A stretch of 64,000 nucleotides of DNA from the NCBI GenBank assembly GCA_038562555.1, contig JBCFBK010000028.1, positions 1 through 64,000 of the forward strand. Direction: 5' to 3'. Shown one piece after another: positions 51,424 through 59,820 of the stretch. How positions within the stretch are numbered: position 1 is the first letter of the stretch; each line of letters starts with the position of its first letter. A program made the position numbers and the translations under genes. The stretch is from JBCFBK01 sp038562555. Lineage in GTDB: Bacteria > Bacteroidota > Bacteroidia > Bacteroidales > Prolixibacteraceae. The notes under the pieces were generated by a model. It was given only the letters and a program-made list of their open reading frames with translations. It did no database searches and had not been told where the DNA came from.

Positions 51424-52779
51424 ATGAAGGATTTCACGGAGGGAAAAGAAGCCAGCTTAATCCTGCAATTTTCTGTTCCGCTAATAATTGGCAACATTTT
51501 TCAGAACCTTTACAACATCGTTGACAGCATCATTGTTGGCAATTATCTCGGGAAAGAAGCGTTGGGCGCCGTAGGTGCCTCATTTCCCATCATTTTCGTA
51601 CTCATTTCGCTGGTTATTGGAATCGGATCAGGGGCCTCAACCGTTGTATCCCAGTATTTCGGAGCCAGACAAACGGAACATGTACACCGGACAATTGACA
51701 CGATATTCATTTTCTTTTTAGTATCCTCCGTCCTGATCACTATAGTCGGCATTGCGCTGAGCCGTGAAATCTTTCTGCTAATCCGGTTGCCCCGTGAAAT
51801 GCTGCCCGAAGCTGTCATGTACCTTAATATTTATCTTGGAGGCATGTTTTTCTTTTTTGGCTTTGCCGGGATAAGCTCCATCCTGCGAGGCCTGGGAGAT
51901 TCAAAAACACCCCTTTATTTCATGATCATTTCGGCCCTGATGAATGTCGCACTCGACCTGTTGTTTGTCCTCTTCTTCAAATGGGGGATAGCAGGAGCCG
52001 CATTTGCCACCGTTATCTCGGAAGCAGCTGTTTTCATTTCAGCAGCCTGGTATCTGAATAAGAAGCATCCTGTAATAAAGCTGGGCTTCCGCCGGTATGT
52101 TTTTGACCGGTCCATCTTTAAAAGCTGCGTCCGCATTGGCTTACCGACAGGATTTCAGCAGTCGTTTGTGGCCATTGGAATGATGGCGATCATGGGCGCG
52201 GTCAATACCTTCGGCACCAACGCTGTGGCTGCGTACACGGCTGCCATCCGGATCGATTCGTTTGCAAAGATGCCCGCTATGACGTTCAGCTCAGCCCTGT
52301 CGAGCTTTGTAGGCCAGAACCTGGGTGCCTTCAGGGAAGACCGGGCAAAAAAAGGACTCCGCATCACTATTATCTTTTCATTAATTTATTCATTTTTTGT
52401 TTCTGTGCTGATTATCCTTTTTGGCAGCCATCTCATAAAGCTTTTTACCTCAGACGCCAGTGTAATCGCCATCGGACAGGATTATCTGGTTATTGTATCC
52501 TCTTTTTACCTGCTGTTGTCGGTCATGTTTGCCTTTACCGGTTTTCTTCGGGGTTCCGGGGCAACTCTGGTGCCCATGCTCATCACACTCGCCTCCCTTT
52601 ATCTTTTCAGGATACCCATGGCTTATTATCTTTCGGACCAGATCGGGGTTAACGGTATCTGGTGGTCGGAGCCCATCGGCTGGTTAGCGGGAATGATTAT
52701 CCTGGCGGTTTACTATTTCTCAGGAAAATGGAAAGGGAAAGAAGTCGTTAAGCGTCCTTTGCCGGACAAGCGGCCCTAG
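51424..52779 (+). CDS. MATE-family multidrug/cation antiporter
   Basis: The 451-residue protein has about 12 hydrophobic helices and MATE features: an early LILQFSVPLIIGNIFQNLYNIVDSIIVGNYLGKEALGAVGAS, then SRILRGLGDSKTPL-like (SSILRGLGDSKTPLYFMI), and the second-half repeat GLPTGFQQSFVAIGMM. It should export organic cations or drugs in exchange for Na+ or H+. It ends at 52779 and shares a CTAG with the convergent sigma gene, so the two stop codons overlap. Confidence 0.95.
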   Translation: MKDFTEGKEASLILQFSVPLIIGNIFQNLYNIVDSIIVGNYLGKEALGAVGASFPIIFVLISLVIGIGSGASTVVSQYFGARQTEHVHRTIDTIFIFFLVSSVLITIVGIALSREIFLLIRLPREMLPEAVMYLNIYLGGMFFFFGFAGISSILRGLGDSKTPLYFMIISALMNVALDLLFVLFFKWGIAGAAFATVISEAAVFISAAWYLNKKHPVIKLGFRRYVFDRSIFKSCVRIGLPTGFQQSFVAIGMMAIMGAVNTFGTNAVAAYTAAIRIDSFAKMPAMTFSSALSSFVGQNLGAFREDRAKKGLRITIIFSLIYSFFVSVLIILFGSHLIKLFTSDASVIAIGQDYLVIVSSFYLLLSVMFAFTGFLRGSGATLVPMLITLASLYLFRIPMAYYLSDQIGVNGIWWSEPIGWLAGMIILAVYYFSGKWKGKEVVKRPLPDKRP

Positions 52780-53360
52780 CAGAAAAGGTAAAAGAAAAGG
52801 ACCGATACTATGGAATCGAGACTAAGATTGCTTTTCAGAAAACTGGTCGCACGATATAACTGGTTCTCGACTGTTCTTTTTGAAAGCTTCAGTGCTGCTG
52901 CTATCTCATCATTCGAAAGCCCTTTCTCTTTACTCATGACAAAAATTTTACGCCGCTGATCGGGCATCTTTTCAATCAAGCGTGAAAGATGCGAAAGCAT
53001 GTCCTGATACACGATATCGTCCCAGGTCTGATCCGATTCTTCGGCACTGCCTCTCGAAAACTCAAGAAAGGCCTGCTCAACATTCTTCCGCCTGATGAAA
53101 TCATAAATACTGTTTACCGCAATTTTGTATATATAGGCCCGCAAATTTCCGGATCCGTCCAGCATCGTCCGTTTATCCCACAACTTAAGAAAAACATCCT
53201 GTACCAGTTCTTCAGCATCCTGATCCTGCCGGAGATAGAAATATGCAAACCTCCTTATCCGGACCCCGTAACGGGAGTACAAAAGACGAAAGGCGTCTTT
53301 TGATCCTTCCCCGAGCAAACGGATCAGTTCCTGATCATTTATATTTGATGTGATTTTCAC
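52776..53360 (-). CDS. ECF RNA polymerase sigma factor (Bacteroidota-type)
   Basis: GTG 53360 (MKITSNINDQELIRLLGEG) is preferred to the TTG at 53387, because a -7 box at 53389-53396 puts the transcript start near 53382. The product of about 194 residues has region 2 (YFYLRQDQDAEELVQDVFLKLWDKR) and region 4 (MPDQRRKIFVMSKEKGLSNDEIAAALKLSKRTVENQLY), and ends in a hydrophobic VSVLFFYLFC. This is the common Bacteroidota sigma-70 type paired with FecR elsewhere; no FecR or SusC gene adjoins it here, so it is an orphan. Its stop overlaps that of the convergent MATE gene. Confidence 0.9.
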   Translation of the reverse strand: MKITSNINDQELIRLLGEGSKDAFRLLYSRYGVRIRRFAYFYLRQDQDAEELVQDVFLKLWDKRTMLDGSGNLRAYIYKIAVNSIYDFIRRKNVEQAFLEFSRGSAEESDQTWDDIVYQDMLSHLSRLIEKMPDQRRKIFVMSKEKGLSNDEIAAALKLSKRTVENQLYRATSFLKSNLSLDSIVSVLFFYLFC

Positions 53361-53388
53361 AGTCTGAGCCGGATTTCTTAATGGCAAA

Positions 53389-53396
53389 CAAATTTA
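53389..53396 (-). promoter_or_regulatory. Bacteroidota -7 box for the orphan ECF sigma gene
   Basis: The minus strand reads TAAATTTG, matching TAnnTTTG exactly, and lies 28 bases upstream of the GTG start at 53360. Confidence 0.5.
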
Positions 53397-53473
53397 GAAT
53401 AAATAACGATCAAAGCAGGTCAATCAAAACTAAATTTTAGGCCACAGCAACTGCACAAAATTGTTTTTCACCC

Positions 53474-53521
53474 GCCAGAGGACACCGCTCTGGCCGTTCG
53501 GCGGTCCTCCTGCCGACGGCC
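53474..53521. other. GC-rich intergenic element with mutually exclusive hairpins
   Basis: GCCAGAG (53474-53480) pairs with CTCTGGC (53488-53494). GGCCGT..CGGCGG (53492-53504) pairs with CTGCCGACGGCC (53510-53521). GAGGAC (53478-53483) can instead pair with GTCCTC (53504-53509). The block is much richer in G and C than its flanks and encodes nothing seen. It follows the minus-strand GH127-like gene by 27 bases. Confidence 0.4.
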
Positions 53522-53547
53522 AAGAACACTTAATCCCCGACTTACTG

Positions 53548-54597
53548 CTACCGGGCCGGTGTGGTAATCCAGGCTGTTCGATCCGAATCGGTCCTATCTT
53601 CTGTAGAAAACGGCTGAAGGATCAGGGTTTCATCAGAAATCCCTGTAAATACAAACGTTGGAATCTGGCCTTCCGTAGCGGCTGGTTGTAAATGGCTGAG
53701 TGGCGCTGAACTCCGAAAAACCATCTCTTTGCCTGGTTTATGCAGATAACTCAGGAGAAGCGGGCCATAGGTAAATGCGATAGCCGACGATTCGTTCCGG
53801 ATAACCTCCGGCTTTAAACTGAGCTTAATTTCCACCATGTCACCATTCTTCCATTTCCGCGCCACTTCTGTATACTCTCCGGGTATTGTATTGTATTGAA
53901 CGCCTTTCATAACAACGGAACTCTGCTTTGACCATCCCGGAATACGTATAAATAAATCCAGGAAACGGGTATCATCCAATTCCACTTTCAACAGAATGCG
54001 CCCTTCGAAAGGATAATCCGTATCCTGCACGATGCGTACGTTCCCGCCGGTGGTATGCGTATATTGCACATACGAACTTCCAAAAAGATTCACATAAATG
54101 CGGTCATAAAGACGCGTATAACAGAACGATTTAATCATTGCTTCCGTTATAATCTGGGGAACAGGCGCATTATATACCATTTTTTCAAGCTCCTCTGCAA
54201 ACCGCTGTTCGCCTGAATATTTCAGCAGGCTGTCATTCAGTGTCACCCAGGACGTAATATCCTTATTTGATAAATTCTCGAACTGCCAGGTTATTTCATT
54301 ACTGACCTCCTGCCACAGCCCGTAAAATGACTCATCAAGTGATTTCTGTTCCTGTTTCATTTCTGCTGCTTTTTTCTGAAGGCCTGCGATGCGTTCAGCA
54401 AACTGCGATGGCCGGTGTAACCGGGAGGAATCGGTCAGATTCGGGCCGGAAAACTGTTCTGCCACAACACCACCAAGTAAAATACGGTCTTCCGGAAATG
54501 CATAGGATGTATTGACCGGATCTTCTGCTTCACGGTAATTGCAGGATATAATCAGGAATGCAAAAGGGCATAGTAAAAGAAAAACGGAACGTTTCAT
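53548..54597 (-). CDS. Lipoprotein resembling the C-terminal (non-catalytic) part of GH127 beta-L-arabinofuranosidases
   Basis: The 349-residue protein has a lipobox (FAFLIISC, Cys 19) and a coiled-coil-like stretch (about 65-92: AERIAGLQKKAAEMKQEQKSL). From about residue 160 the sequence looks like the C-terminal beta-sandwiches of GH127-type enzymes: YDRIYVNLFGSSYVQY, VQDTDYPFEGRILLKV, LFIRIPGWSKQS, EVARKWKNGDMVEIKLSL and FTYGPLLLSYLHKPGK. The (alpha/alpha)6 catalytic barrel of those enzymes is not present; full members are roughly twice as long. It may bind sugars or be a decayed remnant. No sugar-use genes adjoin it. Confidence 0.6.
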   Translation of the reverse strand: MKRSVFLLLCPFAFLIISCNYREAEDPVNTSYAFPEDRILLGGVVAEQFSGPNLTDSSRLHRPSQFAERIAGLQKKAAEMKQEQKSLDESFYGLWQEVSNEITWQFENLSNKDITSWVTLNDSLLKYSGEQRFAEELEKMVYNAPVPQIITEAMIKSFCYTRLYDRIYVNLFGSSYVQYTHTTGGNVRIVQDTDYPFEGRILLKVELDDTRFLDLFIRIPGWSKQSSVVMKGVQYNTIPGEYTEVARKWKNGDMVEIKLSLKPEVIRNESSAIAFTYGPLLLSYLHKPGKEMVFRSSAPLSHLQPAATEGQIPTFVFTGISDETLILQPFSTEDRTDSDRTAWITTPAR

Positions 54598-54829
54598 TCG
54601 TATACAAATTATTTTTTAAAGCCGAATGGAACTGGCATGATCAGAATATATTCATTCTTGATTGGAGTTTACAGAATCATGTCAATTTCATGTATGAATA
54701 ATAATTTTAGGATAACAAACACCTGAATGCCTTTCCGTGTTCAAAATACCTGTAAAAGCAGTTTGCTGCATTTTTAAAATTAATACCTTAGTAGCCCGTA
54801 ATTCACGTAAACGAAAATTGTTTTTTATT

Positions 54830-55588
54830 TTGAAACCGATCTCCGACATTCATAAGGTTCACCTGCTCACCATTGTCTTTTGCACTCTGGTGTTCTCACT
54901 GGTCAGCCTGACTTCCCGGGGACAGTATTGGCAAAAAGACACACTGGCAACATCGAAGGGAAATCTTGAAATTGAAGTTGTGGGGCATTGCTTTCTTCAC
55001 TTCACCTTCAACCGGATGAATATTTATGTTGATCCGATACCCAATGTGGCTGATATGACCAGACTACCCAAAGCCGATCTGATCCTGGTCACGCACGACC
55101 ACCGTGACCACCTCAATACAGATGCCATCGAATACCTGAGTAAACCCGGAACCATGGTGATTGCTTCAAAATCATGCATCCAAAAGATGAACGTCGGACA
55201 TTTTCTGGATAACGGCATGCAAATCACCTACAATGATATTTATATCAAGGCAGTCGCAGCCTATAATGTTATAAATCTGCGCCCCGACGATATCCCGTTC
55301 CATCCCAAAGGAGACGGAAACGGGTACTTTATGGTATTTGGTGATAAGACAGTTTACATTTCGGGAGATACCGAATATATTGACGAAATGCGTACCTTTA
55401 TGAAGCCCGATGCTGCGTTTGTTACAATCATGATGCCTTTCACAATGGACGAACATATGTTTATCCAGACTGTTAAAAAACTAAAGCCAAAAATTCTGTA
55501 CCCGTTGTATTATAATATAGACATTAAATCGCTGGTTGAAAAACTCTCGGCAGATATGCCTGAAATGAAAATACGGGTACCTTATTAG
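54830..55588 (+). CDS. Secreted metallo-beta-lactamase-fold hydrolase (UlaG-like)
   Basis: No ATG lies at a sensible place. TTG 54830 gives a normal signal peptide (MKPISDIHKVHLLTIVFCTLVFSLVSLTSRGQ), while GTG 54737 would add 31 odd residues. The mature part has the MBL motifs VTHDHRDHLN (HxHxDH variant, residues about 90-100), a GDTEYIDEM aspartate segment and a late YPLYYN. It is like UlaG/YtnP-type metal hydrolases that open lactones or cleave phosphoesters; the substrate is unknown. The stop codon lies inside an AGCTATTAG repeat. Confidence 0.82.
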   Translation: MKPISDIHKVHLLTIVFCTLVFSLVSLTSRGQYWQKDTLATSKGNLEIEVVGHCFLHFTFNRMNIYVDPIPNVADMTRLPKADLILVTHDHRDHLNTDAIEYLSKPGTMVIASKSCIQKMNVGHFLDNGMQITYNDIYIKAVAAYNVINLRPDDIPFHPKGDGNGYFMVFGDKTVYISGDTEYIDEMRTFMKPDAAFVTIMMPFTMDEHMFIQTVKKLKPKILYPLYYNIDIKSLVEKLSADMPEMKIRVPY

Positions 55589-55613
55589 CTGCTCGCTTTT
55601 AGCTATTAGCAGT
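55583..55613. repeat. AGCTATTAGC-type dispersed intergenic repeat
   Basis: TTAGCTGCTCGCTTTTAGCTATTAGC-like words start within the stop codon of the MBL gene. They resemble the copy at 56060-56083 on the other side of the YccF gene. Confidence 0.45.
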
Positions 55614-55658
55614 TTAAATTTTACAGTTTACCGTTCGATCATTAATCTTTTATTCATT

Positions 55659-56030
55659 ATGAGCACAATAGGAAACATTATCTGGGTTGTTTTTGGCGGG
55701 TTTTTTATTTTTCTGGAATATCTCATCGCCGGCCTCCTGCTTTGTCTGACTATTGTTGGCATTCCCTTCGGACTGCAGGCCATTAAGCTCGCTCAGATGG
55801 CACTATGGCCATTTGGGAAACGGATCGAATATATGGATTATGCACCCGGCTGCCTTTCAACGGTCATGAATATCATCTGGCTTTTGATCGGCGGAATCTG
55901 GATTGCCGTCACGCACCTGGCGTTGGGACTCATTTTCGCGATAACCATTATCGGCATCCCGTTTGCTTCCCAGCATTTCAAACTGGTAGGACTGGCGCTT
56001 ACCCCCTTTGGGCGGAGGATTGTTGACTAG
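55659..56030 (+). CDS. YccF-domain inner-membrane protein
   Basis: The 123-residue protein has two internal YccF repeats: LIAGLLLCLTIVGIPFGLQAIKLAQMALWPFG and LALGLIFAITIIGIPFASQHFKLVGLALTPFG. It has about four hydrophobic segments. The family is a small conserved membrane protein of uncertain function. The gene is flanked on both sides by AGCTATTAG-type repeats, is probably monocistronic, and is convergent with cysH. Confidence 0.9.
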   Translation: MSTIGNIIWVVFGGFFIFLEYLIAGLLLCLTIVGIPFGLQAIKLAQMALWPFGKRIEYMDYAPGCLSTVMNIIWLLIGGIWIAVTHLALGLIFAITIIGIPFASQHFKLVGLALTPFGRRIVD

Positions 56031-56059
56031 GAAATTGCAAAATTGACGAACAGTCAAAT

Positions 56060-56083
56060 TGCTAAAAGCTAATAGCTAACGGC
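56060..56083. repeat. GCTAAAAGCTAATAGCTAA-type dispersed intergenic repeat
   Basis: GCTAAAAGCTAATAGCTAACGGC-like words lie just after YccF and abut the cysH stop. They are close to the reverse complement of the words at 55583-55613. Confidence 0.45.
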
Positions 56084-56788
56084 TTAATGTGCATGCAGTC
56101 CGCATTCCTTTTTCGAGTTGTTTTCCCACCACCACCGGCCGGCGCGAAAGTCTTCACCCGGCTGAATGGCCCTCGTACACGGAGCGCAGCCGATGCTCAC
56201 GAAGCCCCTATCGTGCAGAACATTGTAGGGAACATGATTCGTTTTAACATACTCACGACAGTCTTCCAGTTCCCACTTCAGCAACGGATTGTATTTAACG
56301 ATCGAAAATGCATCATCCCAGTCAAAAAACTCCATGTTCTCCCGGTTATTCGACTGGGAAGCGCGAATACCCGTAATCCAGCACGCCATTCCCTCCAGGG
56401 CGCGCCTCAGCGGTTCCACCTTCCGGATGTGGCAGCACATTTTTCTGTTTTCGACCGAAAGATAAAAGCTGTTGGGTCCTTTTTCGGCGATAAATTCTTC
56501 CAAATGACCGGCATCCGGGTAGTAGGCATAAATAGGTTTCTGGTATTGCTCAAGAGTACGGCTGTACACCTTGTAGGTTTCCTCAAACAGGCGCCCCGTG
56601 TCCAGGGTAACCACCTTAACAGGCAGGTCATTTTTAAAGATCATATCGGTAACCACCTGGTCTTCAATTCCAAAACTGGTTGTAAAAACAATCTTTCCTT
56701 CAAATCTGGACGCCAGTTCCCTAAGCGTTTCCACGATCTCCTTACCTTCAAATTCGTTGTTCAACTGTTGCGTAACTGTATCTCTCAT
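56084..56788 (-). CDS. cysH: APS/PAPS reductase (assimilatory), Fe-S type
   Basis: The 234-residue protein has the PP-loop-like FTTSFGIEDQVVTDMIFK. The two cysteine pairs that ligate a 4Fe-4S cluster are CCHIRKVEPL and GCAPCT, found in APS-specific reductases, and GYSRALEP-like segments are seen nearby. It reduces adenylylsulfate to sulfite and AMP with thioredoxin. The remaining sulfate-assimilation genes are not in the window. It is convergent with the YccF gene and divergent from the RNA methyltransferase gene. A minus-strand TAATTTTG box (56828-56835) lies upstream. Confidence 0.9.
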   Translation of the reverse strand: MRDTVTQQLNNEFEGKEIVETLRELASRFEGKIVFTTSFGIEDQVVTDMIFKNDLPVKVVTLDTGRLFEETYKVYSRTLEQYQKPIYAYYPDAGHLEEFIAEKGPNSFYLSVENRKMCCHIRKVEPLRRALEGMACWITGIRASQSNNRENMEFFDWDDAFSIVKYNPLLKWELEDCREYVKTNHVPYNVLHDRGFVSIGCAPCTRAIQPGEDFRAGRWWWENNSKKECGLHAH

Positions 56789-56827
56789 GATTCGTTTCCT
56801 TCCTGCTGATCTTCTAAAACAAGTTTA

Positions 56828-56835
56828 CAAAATTA
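56828..56835 (-). promoter_or_regulatory. Bacteroidota -7 box for cysH
   Basis: The minus strand reads TAATTTTG, an exact TAnnTTTG match, 40 bases before the cysH ATG. The nearest TTTG lies 14 bases further up, shorter than usual. Confidence 0.4.
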
Positions 56836-56921
56836 ATCATTTTGACTGTCAAATTGTGAGGGATGATCATCAAAAGAAGCCTTTAAACGAAAAATTGCCG
56901 TAAAAATCCTAATTTTGAGCC

Positions 56922-58310
56922 ATGACATCAAACAAGGATCTATGGCCTGAAGCATTTGTGCAACGCATCAGGAAGCAATTCCCCGACCTGGCCGATTCTT
57001 TTCTGGAATCTTTAAGTCATGATGCGGGCACAAGCGTGCGGACCAACCCGCGAAAGTTTAAGACAACTGCCGGCGCAGAAAAAGTTCCCTGGTGTTCAAC
57101 CGGCTTTTTTCTCCCGGAGCGCCCCCTGTTCGCATTTGACCCCTTATGGCATGCCGGAGCCTATTACGTACAGGAAGCCAGTTCCATGTTCCTCGAACAA
57201 ATCATTGGCCAAATCAAGGCTGATCATCCCGTTACGGTGCTGGATCTGTGCGCCGCACCCGGAGGAAAATCGACTCATCTGAGCACCCTGTTCGGACAGG
57301 ACGACCTGATCGTTTCAAACGAGGTTATTCGCTCACGCATACCCGTTTTAAACGAGAACGTTTCCAAATGGGGCTACCCGAATGTACTCATAACCAGCAA
57401 TGACGCCAAAGAATTCGGGAATGCCGGTCCGCTTTTCGATCTCCTTGTTATTGATGCGCCTTGCTCGGGGGAAGGCCTGTTTCGCAGGGCTCCCGCAGCA
57501 GCAGGCGAATGGTCGGTTGCCAACGCGGAATTATGTGCCGTCCGGCAACGACGCATACTGGCCGACAGTTGGTCCTGCCTGAAAGACGGTGGTTACCTGA
57601 TTTACAGCACCTGCACCTTTAACCCGGCCGAAAATGAAGAGAATCTTCGCTGGCTCCGGTCGCATCGAAATTTCACCAGCATCAGAGTTCCGCTCGACCA
57701 GCAATGGCAGGCAGAAGAACTGGAATACCATGGCCTTTACGGCTACCGCTTCCTTCCTTCGAAAGTAAAAGGGGAAGGATTTTTCATTGCCTTGTTGCAG
57801 AAACAGGAAACAACATCCCCCCTTTTTCTCCCGTCGAAATATAAAACCAGGTTGCAGAAAACCAATCAGCTTCCGTCCCACTGGATTTTACAGCCGGAAA
57901 CTAAAAAATTCTTTCAGCACCAGGACCAGATCAAATTCATTCCGGCCCGCCGGGAAGCTGAAATTCTTTACCTGTTTGAAACCCTTAACGTGATAAAAGC
58001 CGGAATAACTGCAGGACAACTGATCAGGAACGATGTTCTGCCCGACCATGAACTGGCCATGTCGGCCGATCTGAATGCACAGGCTTTCCCCAGGACAGAA
58101 CTGACAGCAGAAGATGCCCTGAAATACCTCGGAAAAGAACAATTCAGACTGGAAACAGCAAATAGCGCCTGGCAACTCGTCACGTTCCGTGATACGCCTT
58201 TGGGATTTATCAAGAACCTGGGCAGGCGATTTAACAATTATTATCCTAAATCCTGGCGACTGCGTATGCAAACCGGCGTTTCGGTTCCCCTGTGGTATGA
58301 TCATCAGTAG
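56922..58310 (+). CDS. RsmF/NOP2-family 5-methylcytosine RNA methyltransferase
   Basis: The 462-residue protein has the SAM motif DLCAAPGGKSTHLS, the motif IV DAPCSGEGLFRR and the motif VI YSTCTFNPAENEENL, each with a catalytic cysteine. A C-terminal extension (about 300-462) resembles the PUA-like RsmF tail, with QAFPRTELTAEDALKYL and PLGFIKNLGRRFNNYYPKSWRLR. It methylates cytosine in 16S rRNA or tRNA. Its length matches RsmF rather than the shorter RsmB. It is divergent from cysH and probably monocistronic. Confidence 0.92.
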   Translation: MTSNKDLWPEAFVQRIRKQFPDLADSFLESLSHDAGTSVRTNPRKFKTTAGAEKVPWCSTGFFLPERPLFAFDPLWHAGAYYVQEASSMFLEQIIGQIKADHPVTVLDLCAAPGGKSTHLSTLFGQDDLIVSNEVIRSRIPVLNENVSKWGYPNVLITSNDAKEFGNAGPLFDLLVIDAPCSGEGLFRRAPAAAGEWSVANAELCAVRQRRILADSWSCLKDGGYLIYSTCTFNPAENEENLRWLRSHRNFTSIRVPLDQQWQAEELEYHGLYGYRFLPSKVKGEGFFIALLQKQETTSPLFLPSKYKTRLQKTNQLPSHWILQPETKKFFQHQDQIKFIPARREAEILYLFETLNVIKAGITAGQLIRNDVLPDHELAMSADLNAQAFPRTELTAEDALKYLGKEQFRLETANSAWQLVTFRDTPLGFIKNLGRRFNNYYPKSWRLRMQTGVSVPLWYDHQ

Positions 58311-58458
58311 CTGTTTGCACCGGTATTGCCTGATTATCAGTTCCTTGCTAATTTATTAAGAATGGATCAAAGCAATTTATCACCAAAGTGTTTTATGACT
58401 TTAAAAAATTTCTTTCCTTTGATTTGTTATCAATCGTATCATTAACTGTAATAAATAA

Positions 58459-59661
58459 ATGGGAAAAGTATTAATCATTGGTGCAGGGGGAGTAGGCACA
58501 GTAGTAGCTCATAAAATGGCTGCGCTCCCGGAAGTATTCTCTGAAATTATGATGGCCAGCCGTACAAAAGCCAAATGTGATGAAATAGCCGTAAAAATTG
58601 GCGGTAACAGGATTAAAACGGCACAGGTGGATGCAGAGAATGTACCCCAGTTGGTTGAACTTATCAGGAGTTTCAAACCGGAACTTGTTGTCAATGTGGC
58701 TCTGCCCTATCAGGACCTTCCGATCATGGATGCCTGTCTGGAAACCGGGGTCAGTTATCTGGATACGGCCAACTATGAACCGAAAGACGAAGCCAAATTT
58801 GAATACAAATGGCAGTGGGCCTATCAGAGCCGTTTCAGGGAAGCCGGAATAACCGCAATCCTTGGTTGCGGATTCGATCCGGGCGTAACCAGTATTTTTA
58901 CAGCCTACGCGGCAAAGCATCACTTCTCTGAAATCCGGTATCTGGATATCGTCGACTGCAACGCCGGAGATCACGGCAAAGCATTTGCCACCAACTTTAA
59001 TCCTGAAATCAATATCCGGGAAGTGACACAAAGAGGAAAATACTGGAAAGACGGAAAATGGATCGAAACAGAACCGCATGAAATCCATAAACCCCTTAAT
59101 TATCCGAATATTGGACCAAAAGAATCGTACCTGATCTACCATGAGGAACTGGAGTCGCTGGTGAAAAACTTTCCGACCATTAAACAAGCCCGCTTCTGGA
59201 TGACGTTCGGCCAGGAATACCTGACTCATCTGCGGGTGATCCAAAACATTGGAATGGCAAGTATCGAACCGGTAATGTACGAAGGCAGGGAAATTGTCCC
59301 CATTCAGTTTTTGAAAGCTGTATTGCCGAATCCGGGAGATTTAGGTGAAAACTATAAAGGCCAGACCTCGATCGGGTGCCGCATCAAAGGAACGGGCAAA
59401 GACGGTAAAGAGAAGACTTATTACCTCTACAATAACTGTGACCACGAGATGGCTTATGCTGAAACCGGAACCCAGGCCGTGAGCTATACAACCGGCGTTC
59501 CGGCGGTAATCGGCGCCATGATGTACCTGCAGGACAAATGGAAACGGCCGGGCGTGTTTAATGTGGAAGAGTTTGATCCCGATCCGTTTATGGATGCCTT
59601 AAACAAACACGGCCTGCCCTGGCATGAAATTCACGGAGCCGACCTGGAGATGGAGTATTGA
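58459..59661 (+). CDS. Carboxynorspermidine dehydrogenase (saccharopine dehydrogenase family)
   Basis: The 400-residue protein begins with a Rossmann motif, VLIIGAGGVGTVVAHKMA. It has the TANYEPKDEAKFEYKWQWAYQ and GCGFDPGVTSIFTAYAAKH segments and a C-terminal MMYLQDKWKRPGVFNVEEFDPDPF. These fit carboxyspermidine/carboxynorspermidine dehydrogenase, which joins aspartate-semialdehyde to a diamine in an alternative spermidine pathway. The partner decarboxylase (nspC) is not in the window. A related saccharopine reductase cannot be excluded. It is followed by a palindromic intergenic repeat. Confidence 0.87.
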   Translation: MGKVLIIGAGGVGTVVAHKMAALPEVFSEIMMASRTKAKCDEIAVKIGGNRIKTAQVDAENVPQLVELIRSFKPELVVNVALPYQDLPIMDACLETGVSYLDTANYEPKDEAKFEYKWQWAYQSRFREAGITAILGCGFDPGVTSIFTAYAAKHHFSEIRYLDIVDCNAGDHGKAFATNFNPEINIREVTQRGKYWKDGKWIETEPHEIHKPLNYPNIGPKESYLIYHEELESLVKNFPTIKQARFWMTFGQEYLTHLRVIQNIGMASIEPVMYEGREIVPIQFLKAVLPNPGDLGENYKGQTSIGCRIKGTGKDGKEKTYYLYNNCDHEMAYAETGTQAVSYTTGVPAVIGAMMYLQDKWKRPGVFNVEEFDPDPFMDALNKHGLPWHEIHGADLEMEY

Positions 59662-59671
59662 ACTGAGAGAA

Positions 59672-59769
59672 ACACAAAGGCACGAAGACACTAAGGAAAT
59701 AACTTACCCCGTCACTTCAACACGGAAAATCTTTATCAAAATTCCCTTGGTGTCTTTGGTCTTCATGGT
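59672..59769. repeat. Imperfect palindromic intergenic repeat
   Basis: The left arm (59672-59700, containing CACAAAGGCACGAAGACACT) and the right arm (59741-59769, containing TTGGTGTCTTTGGTCTTC) are near reverse complements; 14 of the 16 bases of the inner half match. Words of this kind recur between genes in many Bacteroidota. It separates convergent genes. Confidence 0.45.
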
Positions 59770-59820
59770 CAATGCAGATCCCGGCGAAATTCGGGGTACT
59801 TTCTTTAGCAGGACGAAAGA

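Noticed and set aside
52776..52779. Overlap of the MATE and sigma genes as a regulatory antisense device
   Set aside because: The overlap is only the shared CTAG of two stop codons, common between convergent genes.
56087..56809. 240-codon open frame on the plus strand across cysH
   Set aside because: It lies wholly on the opposite strand of a confident APS reductase and its translation shows no domain.
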